A stretch of 64,000 nt of DNA from Heliocidaris tuberculata (lineage: Eukaryota > Echinodermata > Echinoidea > Camarodonta > Echinometridae). Location of the stretch: contig CM046839.1 of the NCBI GenBank assembly GCA_025618425.1, forward strand, positions 4,067,008 to 4,131,007, given 5' to 3'. A program made the position numbers and the translations under genes. The notes under the pieces are model-generated. The model worked only from the letters and a program-made list of their open reading frames with translations, was not told the DNA's origin and did no database searches. Each line of letters begins with the position of its first letter. Within the stretch, counting starts at the first letter, position 1. Below are positions 36,189-48,206 of the stretch, piece after piece.

Positions 36189-36330
36189 AGTTCTGAATAT
36201 GATAATCAATAATGTACATATGTCACTTTTTTTAGACTTAGGTATGATCTAGACCATTTACAAAAAAAAAAAAAAAATGTAAATTAAGCAGAGGATATTA
36301 TACCCTGCTTTATGATAAAAGATTTATTTT

Positions 36331-38298
36331 TCAATTTATTTGTGCGTAAAGCGGTGGTTCATCATAAGCCGAGATTTCGCTCTCTCGTGTGATATCATTC
36401 AAGTCATCTAATGTTGAATCATTGAGAACGGGGTTCATATCCATGTAGTCTGATGCCATTGTATTCTGTTCGACATCGTCCAGGTACGCGTAGCTATCTC
36501 CATCGCATATCGAACTCGTGAATGATTTAATTGATCGCGTGTCCGAAACAGCGTAATTGCAGAGATTTTCAATCGAACCGGGTTGGTCCCAACTCTTTCG
36601 ACTCTTCAAGGACAATCCCTTCGGGTTCCTTTGTGGTTTCTCAGGCTTCCCGTACAACATCGACGTACTCCCCGCTGACTTCATCCCACGGTACCGTCTC
36701 GGCGACCCCGACACTGATGATGGATGAGAATCTCGGTAACATTGGGACACTGTGTGCGACTTGCTGCGCATTCGCTTGGTATCGTTAACCGCGTCATCAT
36801 CAATATCTTCGTAAGGATTAGGATATTTCTCACTGGCTTTCATATCGGATGTCTGATCTATGAATTCAGTTTCCTTGAATTCCGGGCCACCATAGCTTTG
36901 TCGACGCGGTGTGTAATGACGAGGTGGATGCCTCGCTCCACCGTCCATTGTGTTCGACTTTCTTAATTTATCTGGCATGGCATAAATGGGAGGTAAAGTC
37001 GAGTGAGCACGTATGATGTCAGGGTTTTGATCGGGGTACACCGTTTCATGGTCGCCGCGGAGATAAGCCTCATCCAGGCGTGGATCACGCTTTAGGCGAT
37101 TCTTCTTGAAGCTCATACCTCGTCCCAAAGCTATCCACTTTTCTCGACGTGTTTTCGATCTAGCAAGAACGATGATCACCACTACCAGTATCAGAATCAA
37201 TAATAACAAAACAGCGATGACTGATATGATTGTTGTATTCAGTAATGGTTCATCTTTTTGTGGTGCTATACTGCTACCGACTCGAATCGTCACCGATTTC
37301 GATGTTGGTTGAGTTGATGTCGACGTTGGGAGATACACGGCGAGTAACCCAGCACCATGTACGACCTCACCCATACTGCTTGCCGTGCACATCACTGTTA
37401 GGCCATCATCTGCAAGTTCAGCGCTCAAAATTCTCATCGACTGCTTCATGAGGCCCTTCTGTCGCTCACCGAGATCGACATCATGCCCTTTCCTTGTGAT
37501 CGACCAAGAATAAATAATTTCCTGGTTGGAGAATGATGCCACCATTTCAGCTTGACATTCGAATCGTGCTGTTTGTCCCACTACGACTCCATTCATGTAC
37601 GGCTCGACGCCGAGGATGATGGGTGCCTGCGTACTATGTTGATATCGACAGGTGCTTGTTTGACCCGTAGTCGGCGATGTCCATCGACATTGGAAGGCGT
37701 TTAACTGTTCTAAGCGATCCAAACTTTGTCGACTTATTATTCGGTCGCTCAGACGGAAATCAATAGGGACTAATTGCCCATTCTTGAAGATTTCTGCTGG
37801 AGGATTAGAGGTGTTAGATGACCAAACGCAATTTAGATCACAGACATTTTCACCAGCGTTGGGTACGGTAACGTAGTGGCATGTTGGACTAGGTTCCAAC
37901 GAGATAACTGTTAACGTTCCTGATCCTAACAATTCGTTACTATTTTCACTTTCGTATCGACATTCATAGCTAGCCTCGTCCACCATTTCCAAGTTGAAAA
38001 TTTCCAAGGCAAAACTCGGCTCTCCTTCGTCGTTGTGCACCAGATATTTAGGATTGTTGTTAAAAACATTCCAATTTCTGCTGATATATAAAATACTTCC
38101 ATCTTGCCTTCTCTTTGCCCAAATGAGATTATAACCGTTTAGATTCCGGACAGTACACTCAAATGTTACTGAATCACCCACATAACCAGTCGTATCGGCT
38201 GGATGCTCATCTAAAGATGGTAGCTGAGCCTTAGCTCTTCTGGCTAAGAGACAGAGTATAGTAAACAAACATAGTTTAAAGACGTAACACAGAGACAT
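36331..38298 (-). CDS. Intronless Ig-superfamily transmembrane receptor A
   Basis: A 655-residue type I membrane protein. The first in-frame ATG is at 38298, and the 20 extra upstream codons begin with GTG and were left out. A signal peptide (1-24, ending AKA) is followed by a V-type Ig (C48, W60, C113), a second Ig-like domain with the family motif FRLSDRIISR, and a third starting GVEPYMNGVVVGQTARFEC. Then come a Ser/Thr stalk and a transmembrane helix (about 356-379). The 275-residue tail has YAMP (439), YEDI (496), YGKP (549), an SH3 ligand PEKPQR, YAYL (603), YMDM (618, PI3K-type), YDEP (645, Crk-type) and a C-terminal YAQI. Likely a phosphotyrosine-signalling surface receptor; the ligand is unknown. 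It is the most diverged of the three paralogues. AATAAA on the coding strand lies a few bases after the stop. Confidence 0.85.
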   Translation of the reverse strand: MSLCYVFKLCLFTILCLLARRAKAQLPSLDEHPADTTGYVGDSVTFECTVRNLNGYNLIWAKRRQDGSILYISRNWNVFNNNPKYLVHNDEGEPSFALEIFNLEMVDEASYECRYESENSNELLGSGTLTVISLEPSPTCHYVTVPNAGENVCDLNCVWSSNTSNPPAEIFKNGQLVPIDFRLSDRIISRQSLDRLEQLNAFQCRWTSPTTGQTSTCRYQHSTQAPIILGVEPYMNGVVVGQTARFECQAEMVASFSNQEIIYSWSITRKGHDVDLGERQKGLMKQSMRILSAELADDGLTVMCTASSMGEVVHGAGLLAVYLPTSTSTQPTSKSVTIRVGSSIAPQKDEPLLNTTIISVIAVLLLLILILVVVIIVLARSKTRREKWIALGRGMSFKKNRLKRDPRLDEAYLRGDHETVYPDQNPDIIRAHSTLPPIYAMPDKLRKSNTMDGGARHPPRHYTPRRQSYGGPEFKETEFIDQTSDMKASEKYPNPYEDIDDDAVNDTKRMRSKSHTVSQCYRDSHPSSVSGSPRRYRGMKSAGSTSMLYGKPEKPQRNPKGLSLKSRKSWDQPGSIENLCNYAVSDTRSIKSFTSSICDGDSYAYLDDVEQNTMASDYMDMNPVLNDSTLDDLNDITRESEISAYDEPPLYAQIN

Positions 38299-39414
38299 GA
38301 TAGTAGGATGTCTTGATAATGCTCTCCCAACTGGCACATGAAACAAAAAACGATACACAAGTTACCTAGCTTGATAAACTGTTGAGAACTCGTTGGCTTC
38401 ACAAAGACTAAAAATGATTACCCATGAACGAAATCGAGAATCGTGTCGAGTTAAAATTCTCTGTCAAGCTGGGTTTACAACATTGGATAACATTCATAAC
38501 AACATAGCGTTATACCTCCCTAAGAAAAGAAGATTATTGGATGTCAGTTCAGCAATAATGTCTCAGTCAAAGAGTCCCATCTGTAATTAAGGCGATCCTC
38601 GGTATCTTTTAAGCAGAAACTCGTAGGAACCAGGAAAGATTTTCACCTTGAAAGAAAGTTCTCAAAACTTCTCAATAGTTATATTTGAAAATAACAATAC
38701 AAAATTCTCCTCCGAGATCTGTTGATATTCGTTCATTGCTACTACTTTCAAACAAATGGCTAGTCACGGCGAGAAGTGATTAAATCCAGGTGTCTACAAA
38801 AAGCGTGCCGACATCAGAAACGATTGTGTGAGTGAATGTTTCCAGTCTCTTCGACTCGTTCTATCAGATATTCTCATCAAGGATTCACCGTTGCGTCACT
38901 GCATTTCCTAAACCATACATTTCTGTCAAATAAGGATGGGAAAACTGATCCGCAACAAGTCGACATTGAAGTCCAAAGCTTGATCGACACACTAAGAGGG
39001 CGCAATGTTGTATGTTAAAAATTCCACAGAGACAGCTGAAGCATAGTCTACTTTCCCAAACTTGATTTTAAAATATAATTGTATATGCATGGACAGAGGC
39101 TCCTCAAATCAGTGGCGGATTTAGGGGGGGGGGGGGGCAATCCCGGCCCTTGCCCCCCCCTTTTGAGGGAAAACAATGCAATGTGCCCCCCCCCTATTTG
39201 CGATTGTGCCCCCCGCTTTTCGACCAGAAAACCTTTTTTTTTTTTTTTTTGCTTGTCAGAGAATTATGGAGGGGAACTGGACCCCATACCCCCCCCCCCC
39301 CCAGAGAGCGACTTTTGGAAGGCTGGCGAAATTTTTTTTTTGCTCGGTTTGAAACCGCACTCATCTCCCTTTCTTGTAAACCACAAGAATTGTCTTTCTT
39401 AGTACTTAAGTTAG
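38299..39414. other. 5' flank of receptor A and low-complexity DNA
   Basis: This holds the 5' flank of the minus-strand gene; no clear TATA box was identified. From 39106 comes AGTGGCGGATTTAGG with long G and C runs, resembling the terminal region of a GGCGGATTTAGGGG-type transposable element. Short open frames across these runs are not genes. Confidence 0.45.
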
Positions 39415-40778
39415 TCTGGGAGCCTGTCCTGAAATAGTCACCCCATTTTAATGAGACCTTCCATGTCATTCACAAAAAGCTTGTCATCTCGAACGAAGTC
39501 GCCGGGTTTGGCCCCCAGAGCCCCTCAAAAGGGCCCCAAAGTCGGGTCGATTTCAACCCATCTAACATATGCGCCAAACTTTGTCAGAATGAAGGTGCAT
39601 GACTATACATTACCAAAAACACCAAAGCTGACAAAATTTTCCGTCTGAATGGGTTGTCAGACCGCCCCTAAAAATTGGGACAATTTTTTCCACCAAATTC
39701 TGTCAGAAGGAAGAGGTATGGGTGTACATTACAAAAATATTAAAACTGACCAAAATTTCCATCGGTAAGGGGGTGTAACACGCCCCCGGAAAAACACCAA
39801 AGTGTCCTAAACGAAGCTTTGCTGCCCAAAATACTCTGGATGTAGAGACCCCCTCCCCCCCTTTTTTTTTGTATTACAACCTTAATAACTCCAAAGTGTC
39901 TCATTCAAATGATATTGTCAGGATTATGTAAACACACCCATTGCCCATCTGCACCTGTTTGACAAGACATAATCTGGGCTATGAGGCTGCCATGCTGAAA
40001 TTTACCATTCATGTGTTAATTACACAAATACCTTGCAAGTTTTCTATTATGCCTTGTCAACCAGGCGCAGATGGACAATGGGTGTGTTTACATAACCCTG
40101 ACAATATCATTTGGCTACTTTTGAGAATGCATTACAATTTCATAATTTAATGAATTATTATTGAAATAATCATTTGACACCAAATTGCACCCCAAGAAAG
40201 TTACAATACTCAAGATTGTACCATGTAAATTTTACCTGAATTGAATTGAATTGAACTTTGGAGTTATTAAGGTTGTAATGTCTAAAAATGGGGTTTCTCT
40301 ACACCCAGAGCATTTTGGGCAGCAAAGCTTGGTTTAGGACACTTTGGTGCTTTTCCGGGGGCGTGGTACACCCCCTTACAGATGAAAATTTTGGTCAGTT
40401 TTTATATATTTGTAATGTACACCCATACCTCTTCCTTCTGACAAAATTTGTTCCATGGACCTTAAGGGGAAAAATTTTCCCCAATTTTTAGGGGCGGTCT
40501 GACAACCAATCTGGCAGAAATTTTTGTCAGCTTTGGTGTTTTGGTAATGTATAGTCATACACCTTTATTCTGACAAAGTTTGGCGCATATGTTAGATGGG
40601 CTGAAGTCGACCCGACTTTGGGGCCCTAATATGGGGGGGGGGGGGGGGGGCTCTGCGGGCCAAACCCGGTGGCTTCGTTCGAGCTGACAAGCTTTTTGTG
40701 AATGACATGGAAGGTCTAAGTAACTTTAAGGGGTCAAATCTCATACGGGGTGACTATTTCGGGGCAAGCTCCTGGCCT
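39415..40778. mobile_element. Large foldback element, ~1.36 kb
   Basis: The left arm begins GGAGCCTGTCCTGAAATAGT and the right arm ends with the imperfect complement, ACTATTTCGGGGCAAGCTCC. Matching blocks in mirror order include CATGTCATTCACAAAAAGCT, CGGGTTTGGCCC, AGTCGGGTCGA, CCCCTAAAAATTGGG and TGTAAACACACCCATTG. The centre is near 40010. The right arm has about 140 bp extra near 40112-40256. A single arm-length copy lies at 48207-48832. Confidence 0.8.
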
Positions 40779-43700
40779 ATGTGATCAACACCACATTACA
40801 TTAGATTATATTCACAGCTGAAGACATTTCATGATGATTATATTCATTTGAAGAGTTGATGTAGATTCTTTCATTGGGCACAAACCGAGTATTGAAAAAC
40901 CGGGACTTACTCCTTTTCTTTTACGTTTACTTATGTGAATAGAAAATACCATGTGACATGTCCTTGTCTATGCATTTGTATCTGTAATTTATGATAGTAT
41001 TATTCGTTAAAAAGGGTTATAAGGAACACTAATAGATACCTTCCTTGATATGCTTTGATTTTTTAAATGAAAGCCTATTTTTGAATTACTAATTCTACCC
41101 TTGGTTTGAAAAAAAAAAACTATAACAAAAACCATACTGTGTTTTAAAATGAAATACATATACCACACTTGGTTATACCAAGAATGTTGTATAAATGACA
41201 TATTTCTAAAGTTTTCCGATATACTGATGGTTGTTATTCACATTTTTTTTTTTTTTTGTACAAAGCATTTTTCAAATATATTTGGTGATCCCATGTTGAT
41301 TTTCTTATCAAACAACACTAGGCAAATGTATTTAAAACATATGCCTGCTCTAAAATTAAAAGTATAGCAGAATCTATGGGCGATATTCCCCACCTAGCAA
41401 CAACCAAGACATGTCAAATGTCGACAGAAACAATAAATTCAGTTGTATGGAACAGATGAATTGAATAAATCTTCATTATTATAACGAGAAAATCGACCAA
41501 TTCGATTTAAAAAATCCAACCTGAATCGTGTAGACTAGCTTCTTTAGATTTAGTTTTATCGCAGCAATATAGAAGTTAGAAACAAGTTTCCGTCAACGGA
41601 ACCACTTTCCTTGCCAATTTCCTCTCACCTTCTCTTCGTCTAGGTCTAGAAATAATTTCCCGCAAACGTAATCAAAATAATCCCCATAACACGCAAATGG
41701 TTACCATGTCTATCTTAATTCAAAGTGACAGCTGAGCTAGGCCAAGGTGATTGAAATATTTAAAGAAATTTAAAGTAATTCGTATAAATTTGGTGTACAG
41801 ATTTGACGGCCAAGAGCATCTACAAATTTAATCACCGGATTTTCGGTGAGGAATGAAGAAATTGACCGACTTTCAACGGTTCGTTGACGGTTCTATGAAT
41901 AACTATTAATCAGGTATGCTCATTACTTTTGAGAAAAATTTAAGAACGATAGAAAACTGACATGTTTCATTTTAGAGTAAACATTTTTTTTTTTTTTAAT
42001 GTTGCGTTTTTCGAATTACTTAAATCAGTCATCCCAAATCTTGAATCTTATGTAATAGTAATAATGATGGTAGTTTTGTATTCTGCATATCCATATATTC
42101 ATGGAATATCGTCTCCATTCGCTTTCATTATTTCTGTGACTTCATAGCTTGTTATGTTGATACAGGAACATAACTCTGGATTGCAAGGAATAACTCCTAC
42201 CATGTTATACATTTCATACACCTGGGTCAAGAGAGACAACTTTAGGTACTTTGTCCAAAGGCAGACGCACCTAACAAGGATTCAAAGCCTCCCATTTGAA
42301 GGTAAATGAAATGAACCACGGTATTGTAAGATGGGTCCAGAGGGGACACTGGTGTCATGGGAATGGGGATTATTATTACTAGTGGATGAAATGCGAGTGA
42401 ACAAGACCGACGAGTAAGAGGGAGGAATGGGAGGTAGTTTCATCTTCTTTTCTTGTTGTCTCAAGGAGGTATTTCTTGGTTGTCTCCCCTCCCATTCTTT
42501 CCATTTCCCCTTCTTTTCGCCATTCGACGGGAGTCATGTGCCCTCGTGACCTCCGTAGCTTCACCACTTATAACGGTGCTCCAATTATCACAGAAGGTAG
42601 TACTTGATTTCAAATCACTTTTTCCTCTCCTTACCCAGGAGCAGTGACGTTTAAAGTAGATGTGAATTAATTTGACAATGGATCCATAGTTCCATATAGT
42701 GGTACATGAATGGAAAGCGCCCCATGGAGTAAAGATGGTGCACATGGGTTCTATCTACAAATATCAATCGTTATGTAATATAATTAGGACGGCATCAGAA
42801 GGAAACTCAGAAGGGTAATATTCAAGAAGCTTTTGTAAAACGTCTCCATTACACCCAAAGCACTTACTACAACACGTACAAGAAATTAGCGAAATTCCCA
42901 TGTATTATTTAATTAAAAAAAAAAAAAAAATTGGGTATCTGACTCATGATTCTGTGAAAATCCTGAAAAAGCTGTTTATTTGATCAAACACAAGCGAAAG
43001 CCAATCATAACAATTCAGAATATAACTGCTCTTTTATTCTAACATGATGTCATCTTTCCTTCACGAACACCCACATTCCCTCATGGCGTTCGATGCACGA
43101 ATCGTCCAAGAGATAACGTCACCGAATGACTTCACATCCGTGCTAGGTCAGACGGTCGCGAGATAAGAAATTTCAGCTGCGCTGGTGGCTTTGTAACCCC
43201 AAAGTGCAATCACAGTTTTGCTAATTTCCATTAATCATGTTGATTAGGGATGTAATAATAACCCCAAACAAACCGGATAGTTCTTAAAGTCACTATTTAG
43301 CGCCGCTCAGTTAAGGTGCCCACTTTTATGAAGATCAATACTGCCTGGATGGATGAAAACAAGGAAAAGCGATCACTGTGCAAGAGACTGGGTAAAGTGT
43401 TGATATTAGATAATTGACATGAAAGCAGAAAAAGAACGATTTATTTGTTGTTGTTGTTGTTGAAGATGTTTCATTTCCACCGATATTGACCATTTATACA
43501 TATATATATACATACATAGTATGTATTGCCCTTTCTCCCATATTCTCTCATCTTTCAAAATGTTATTATTTCATGCGTGCTCGGATTAAATTATAAAACT
43601 TTGTCATTTTTACATCATCATCATTGTCAATATAAATATTATCATATATTTTTTCCGTCATTACCGCCAATGCCAATCAATACAGCACATTTATAGGTAG

Positions 43701-43850
43701 TTTGTTCTTTTTTTAATTCCAATTTTTAATCATTTAGTAAAGTCTCGTCGTTACACTAACAATTGTCACTATCATTACCAAGGTTATAATCTCAATTATC
43801 ACTGACAGGATCACTGAAAAAGATTTTTATGATCGTGTCATAATCCATAT
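40779..43850. other. Noncoding between receptors A and B, left part
   Basis: AT-rich with poly-T and poly-A runs. No exon or convincing element is recognised. Confidence 0.5.
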
Positions 43851-44398
43851 CACCATTTTCACCACGACCAGAACCACGATCACGACTACCATCACCACCA
43901 TCACCACCATCACCACCACCACCACCACCATATACCACCAGTACCACCACCATCACCACTACTACCACCACTACTACCGTCACGACCACTACTACAACAA
44001 CCACCACCACCACCACCAGTACCACCACCACCACTACTACTACCACCACCACCACCACCACCATCACTACTACCACCAGTACCACCACCATCACCACTAC
44101 TACAACCACCACCACCACCAGTACCACCACCACCACCACTACTACAACCACCACCACCACCAGTACCACCATCACCACCACGACCACCACCATCACCACC
44201 ACTACCACCACCATCACCACTACTACCGCACCACCATCACCACTACTACAACCACCACCTCCACCAGTACCATCACTACCACCATTACCACCATGACTAC
44301 CATCACCATAATCATAACCATGCACCACCACCATCACCGTCATCACCACTACCACCATCATCACTACCACCGCTATCGCCACCACCACCATCACCACA
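43851..44398. repeat. (CAC)n-type trinucleotide repeat, ~550 bp
   Basis: Almost all ACC/CAC/CAT/TAC triplets, interrupted by higher-order blocks such as CACTACTACAACCACCACC and AGTACCACCACCA. This is a large imperfect microsatellite. The valine-rich open frame on the minus strand is a by-product of the triplets. Confidence 0.95.
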
Positions 44399-44604
44399 GA
44401 AACAAAGGGTTGACTTTTTATGCTTGTTTATTTGATTTTTTTTCTAGCCAAGCTACGGACAAGGGTTATATTCGTTGTGCATTTCCCACGGGCTTATTAC
44501 AAAGCTAGAGTCTGCGAGATATATTGCTTGAGACTTGAATTGAGGTTGGGGTCTCCACAAGATCGTATAACGCCATCAAGTGACACTAACAAAGTAGTGT
44601 GACA

Positions 44605-44655
44605 GAGCGAGAGAGAGAAAGAGAGAGAGAGGGGGGGGGGAGGGGTCGAGAGAAG

Positions 44656-44687
<32 letters not shown>

Positions 44688-44694
44688 GAGAGCT

Positions 44695-44753
<59 letters not shown>

Positions 44754-44758
44754 CTGGA
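44605..44758. repeat. (GA)n microsatellite
   Basis: GA runs of about 30 and 50 bp with a G run between them. Confidence 0.95.
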
Positions 44759-44971
44759 GAGGCGGGGTGATAAAGGTAAAGAATTAAATAAGGGGAGGTC
44801 TTTGGATATGTCTATCAAGAGAGAGAAAAAAAAGCTATCTAAGCCAAAGTTTATTTGTTTATTCATCAATAAGGAGCAAAGGTTGATGCCAAAATCTCCC
44901 CCCCCCCCCAAAGTGAAAAATATTTGTCACATTAAGAAATATCAGGACACCACTTTTTGTTAACGACGTAG

Positions 44972-45235
44972 GCCCGTATTCTCGAAAGGTGTCTAACTTA
45001 AGCCCCCGCTTAAGTGTGTAGATTTAGGCCACCGAATTATGGAGAGCCAAATGTCACCCTCTTTAAATCCTATAAAATCACCACAGTTCTGGGACTAAAT
45101 ACAAATACACAAACCGTTGTTCCATAAACATAGTAATTTATACGGGACTTAGGGGTTGACGAATGGCCTTCCATAAGTCAGTGGCCTAAGTTAAGCTAAG
45201 TTAAGTTAACTTAGGCCATTTTCGAGAATACGGGC
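44972..45235. mobile_element. MITE, ~264 bp, GCCCGTATTCTCGAAA ends
   Basis: Perfect 16-bp terminal inverted repeats: GCCCGTATTCTCGAAA and TTTCGAGAATACGGGC. Inner CTAACTTAAG and GTTAACTTAGGCC words pair too. No coding. Confidence 0.85.
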
Positions 45236-45370
45236 AATTATATTAATCTTAGTCTCCTCTGTGTGATCTTGAAAAAAAACAGGGCAGATTTATAATTATG
45301 GGATGTCAAGATAAAGACTAACTAAATAAATCTTGTTGAGAATCCATTATTACCACAGAAGATATGAATG

Positions 45371-45861
45371 TATAGTGCTAGAAATAATAATCCGATCAGA
45401 GTCATGATGAGTTTCGAATTTTCGACCTTTTATTTCAGATCATCTTCAGGAACTAAAACATAAGTGAACATGAAATGTTTATAAATAGTCTGGAAGTTTG
45501 ACATCAAGTGAACTTAATCAGATAAATTACAAACAGAAAAGGAATGAGATTAGGTCTTTAACTTTCCCTTTGTGTACAATGTATTTATCCCCTAATCAAC
45601 ATTCTTACTGTAATCAATTTGTTTGTCCCATTTAACATTCCACTTGTTGGTATACTCCTCAATCACTTTCTTTTATAACTTTTAATCTCATTCCTTTTCT
45701 GTTTGTAATTTATCTGATTAAGTTCACTTGATGTCAAACTTCCAGACTATATATAAACATTTCATGTTCACTTATGTTAGTTCCTGAAGATGATCTAAAA
45801 TAAAAGGTCAAAAATTCGAAACTCATCATGCCCTGGTCGGGGTATTATTTCTAGCACTATA
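45371..45861. mobile_element. Foldback element, ~490 bp
   Basis: Starts TATAGTGCTAGAAATAATA and ends with its complement TATTATTTCTAGCACTATA. Arms pair over about 190 bp (CATGATGAGTTTCGAATTTT, TTCAGGAACTAA, GTGAACATGAAATGTTTATA, GGAAGTTTGACATCAAGTGA). The CTGAAGATGATCT word followed by a TTCGAAAC-like word recalls Penelope-like element ends, but that is a weak resemblance. Confidence 0.75.
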
Positions 45862-46250
45862 AAATCTTTTTAAAATAATAATGTTAGCATTCGCCAAGCT
45901 AATTTATTGTAAAACACAATAATTCAACACATACAATTTAATAAAGTGATAATGAAATGGAAAATCGCTGTATTTTTGGTTACTCTATAATAATGTAGTT
46001 ATACAAATAAAAAGTTCACGTCTATCTTCTAAAGTATATCTTGCACGGAATCGATAGGCTTAAAAATAAATCACCTATTCATGTTGGTCGCAAAAGTGAA
46101 AGTGAATGTCTGAGCAATAAGTGCACTTAACCAGTCAATGAATACACTTTCATGCTATAAATTACTTAAGTAATTCAGTTTTAATGAAGCTGTACAGAAG
46201 TGAAACTTCATCTATCTTCCCATGTATATTGATATGTCTATTGCAGGTTA

Positions 46251-46296
<46 letters not shown>

Positions 46297-47055
46297 AGAC
46301 AAGTATTACATGTTCTAATCACAACATTTGACACTTTATAATGCGATAATAAAAGCGCAATAATAAAAGTTACAGATCTTATCCAAGAAAATTTTGCACA
46401 TTCGACAGTTAAAAGATGTATTTTCTTGAACAAGTTTTTATGACTTTCCAAAACAATAGTTCTGATACAACGTAATTTGAGGATGTTGTTTCCTCTTCTG
46501 AGAAACAGGACCATCATTATGTGTGCAAACTAGAAATGAATACAGAACACAATAATATTGCATGCGTTGCTCATGCCTTTTTATAACATTGTATTTCAGC
46601 GACAGTACAGCACGGATTAATAACCAAAGAGTTTACAAAATAGAGAGAAGTGTATTTAAACTTCATTGGGTCATTTTAGAAATAATTTGGGAAGAAATTT
46701 CATGAGACATAACCCAGACAAAGTTTACACAAAATTCAGTTAGAATTCATACACTGATAGTTTATCGATTATTGAAAGCCCTATAGTGTTCTTTAGGAGT
46801 TATTCATTTCTATCCATTAAGGGTATCATGCTGAATAGATCCATATTTCACTGATAAAGTCAAATGGGATTCCTGGTAACTTGCGGGAAAAACAAAAACA
46901 AAGGTTCTAGGGAAGTCTGCATATGTGACAAAGATCTTTTTTCACACGCACTCGAATGGTTTTAGCCACAGTCTGGATACTGCGTGTACAGAAATGACAA
47001 ATTGCGGATTTGGGAGTGAACCATAGAACCAAAACAGTAAGGTTACATGTTGTTT
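45862..47055. other. Noncoding; (CT)n at 46253-46293
   Basis: One CT microsatellite of about 41 bp. Otherwise AT-rich with no gene seen. Confidence 0.55.
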
Positions 47056-47608
47056 TTCCGAATGTTCATAATTCCGAAAGATTTTTTTCCCGAAGGTTCC
47101 TTACTAAGACGCGTCGCGACGGTTTGTAATTCAGAAAATGAAATAGGGTTCATCATTCCGAAAAGAAAAAGGGTTCATATTTCTGAAGGTTCATAATTCC
47201 GAAAAGTTATGTAGGGTTCTACTGCAATTTCGGAATAACGAATCTTCAGAATTATGAACCCCTTTTCATTTTTGGAACTACGAACCCTATTTCATTTTCT
47301 GAATTACGAATCTTCGGAATTATGAACATTTTTTTATTTTTGGAATTATGAACCCTATTTCATTTTCGGAATCACGAACCTTCCGAATTATGAACCCTTT
47401 TTCTCTTTCGGAACTACGAACCCTATTTCATTTTCGGAATTATGAACCCCCTGCTATGGGAAATTTGTGTTTTGGAATTACGAACCTTCAGAATTATGAA
47501 CCCTTTTTCTCTTTCGGGACTACGAACCCTATTTCATTTTCGGAATTATGAACCCCCTGCTATGGGAAATTTGTGTTTTGGAATTACGAACCTTCAGAAT
47601 TATGAACC
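47056..47608. repeat. TTCCGAA/GAATTATGAACC repeat block
   Basis: About 550 bp of the words GGAATTATGAACC, GGAACTACGAACC, ATTTCATTTTC and TTTTTCTCTTTC. The left ~180 bp carries them mostly in the opposite orientation. The right part holds a 106-bp higher-order unit, with CCCCCTGCTATGGGAAATTT at about 47449 and 47555. The short open frames are repeat-encoded. Confidence 0.85.
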
Positions 47609-48206
47609 TTGGGAAAAACGCGTACACCCCAACTATAACTATGGTTGATAATGGACCTTACACAGATGAAAGTCAGAAAAGTTTATTTCTGTGTTTCAGG
47701 AACAATCTTTCATTTCTAAAATCCTTTATAGTCTTGATCATGTATTAATTCACGTTCATCTGAAAAAAATTCTTGTAGGGATAAGTTATACCTCATTTAA
47801 AGAAGATTTTCTGTTATTACCCTCATACACTTTCTATTTCGTATTCAGTTCTGATTTTTATGGAGAATGAAAATAAATTGTATTGAATCAATTGAACTGA
47901 TTATTCTTCAATTATAAATCTATCAACAGTTATCATCAAACAGGTCCATGATCATCTATGAAAAAGCACATATGTAGGAGAAAAAATGCCAATTTTTTTT
48001 AAATGAATAAAATCTGTGTTTTATCCTTTCCAGAACTACGACGGAAAACAAGTGAATTCATCATCCTAAATCTATATTGTTTTGAAGCTTGGTGATTATC
48101 TAATTATCTGCTAATAAGCAATAGTCTATTTTAACAACAGTTATAATCACTTCATTTGTACCTACAGGACAATTCAATATTTGAGAAAGCAATACATTTT
48201 TCACTA

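Noticed and set aside
38299..38358. N-terminal extension of receptor A by 20 codons
   Set aside because: The extension begins with GTG. The first ATG at 38298 gives a good signal peptide.
43792..44397. 201-codon valine-rich open frame on the minus strand
   Set aside because: It is only the translation of the CAC triplet repeat, with no start context or domain.
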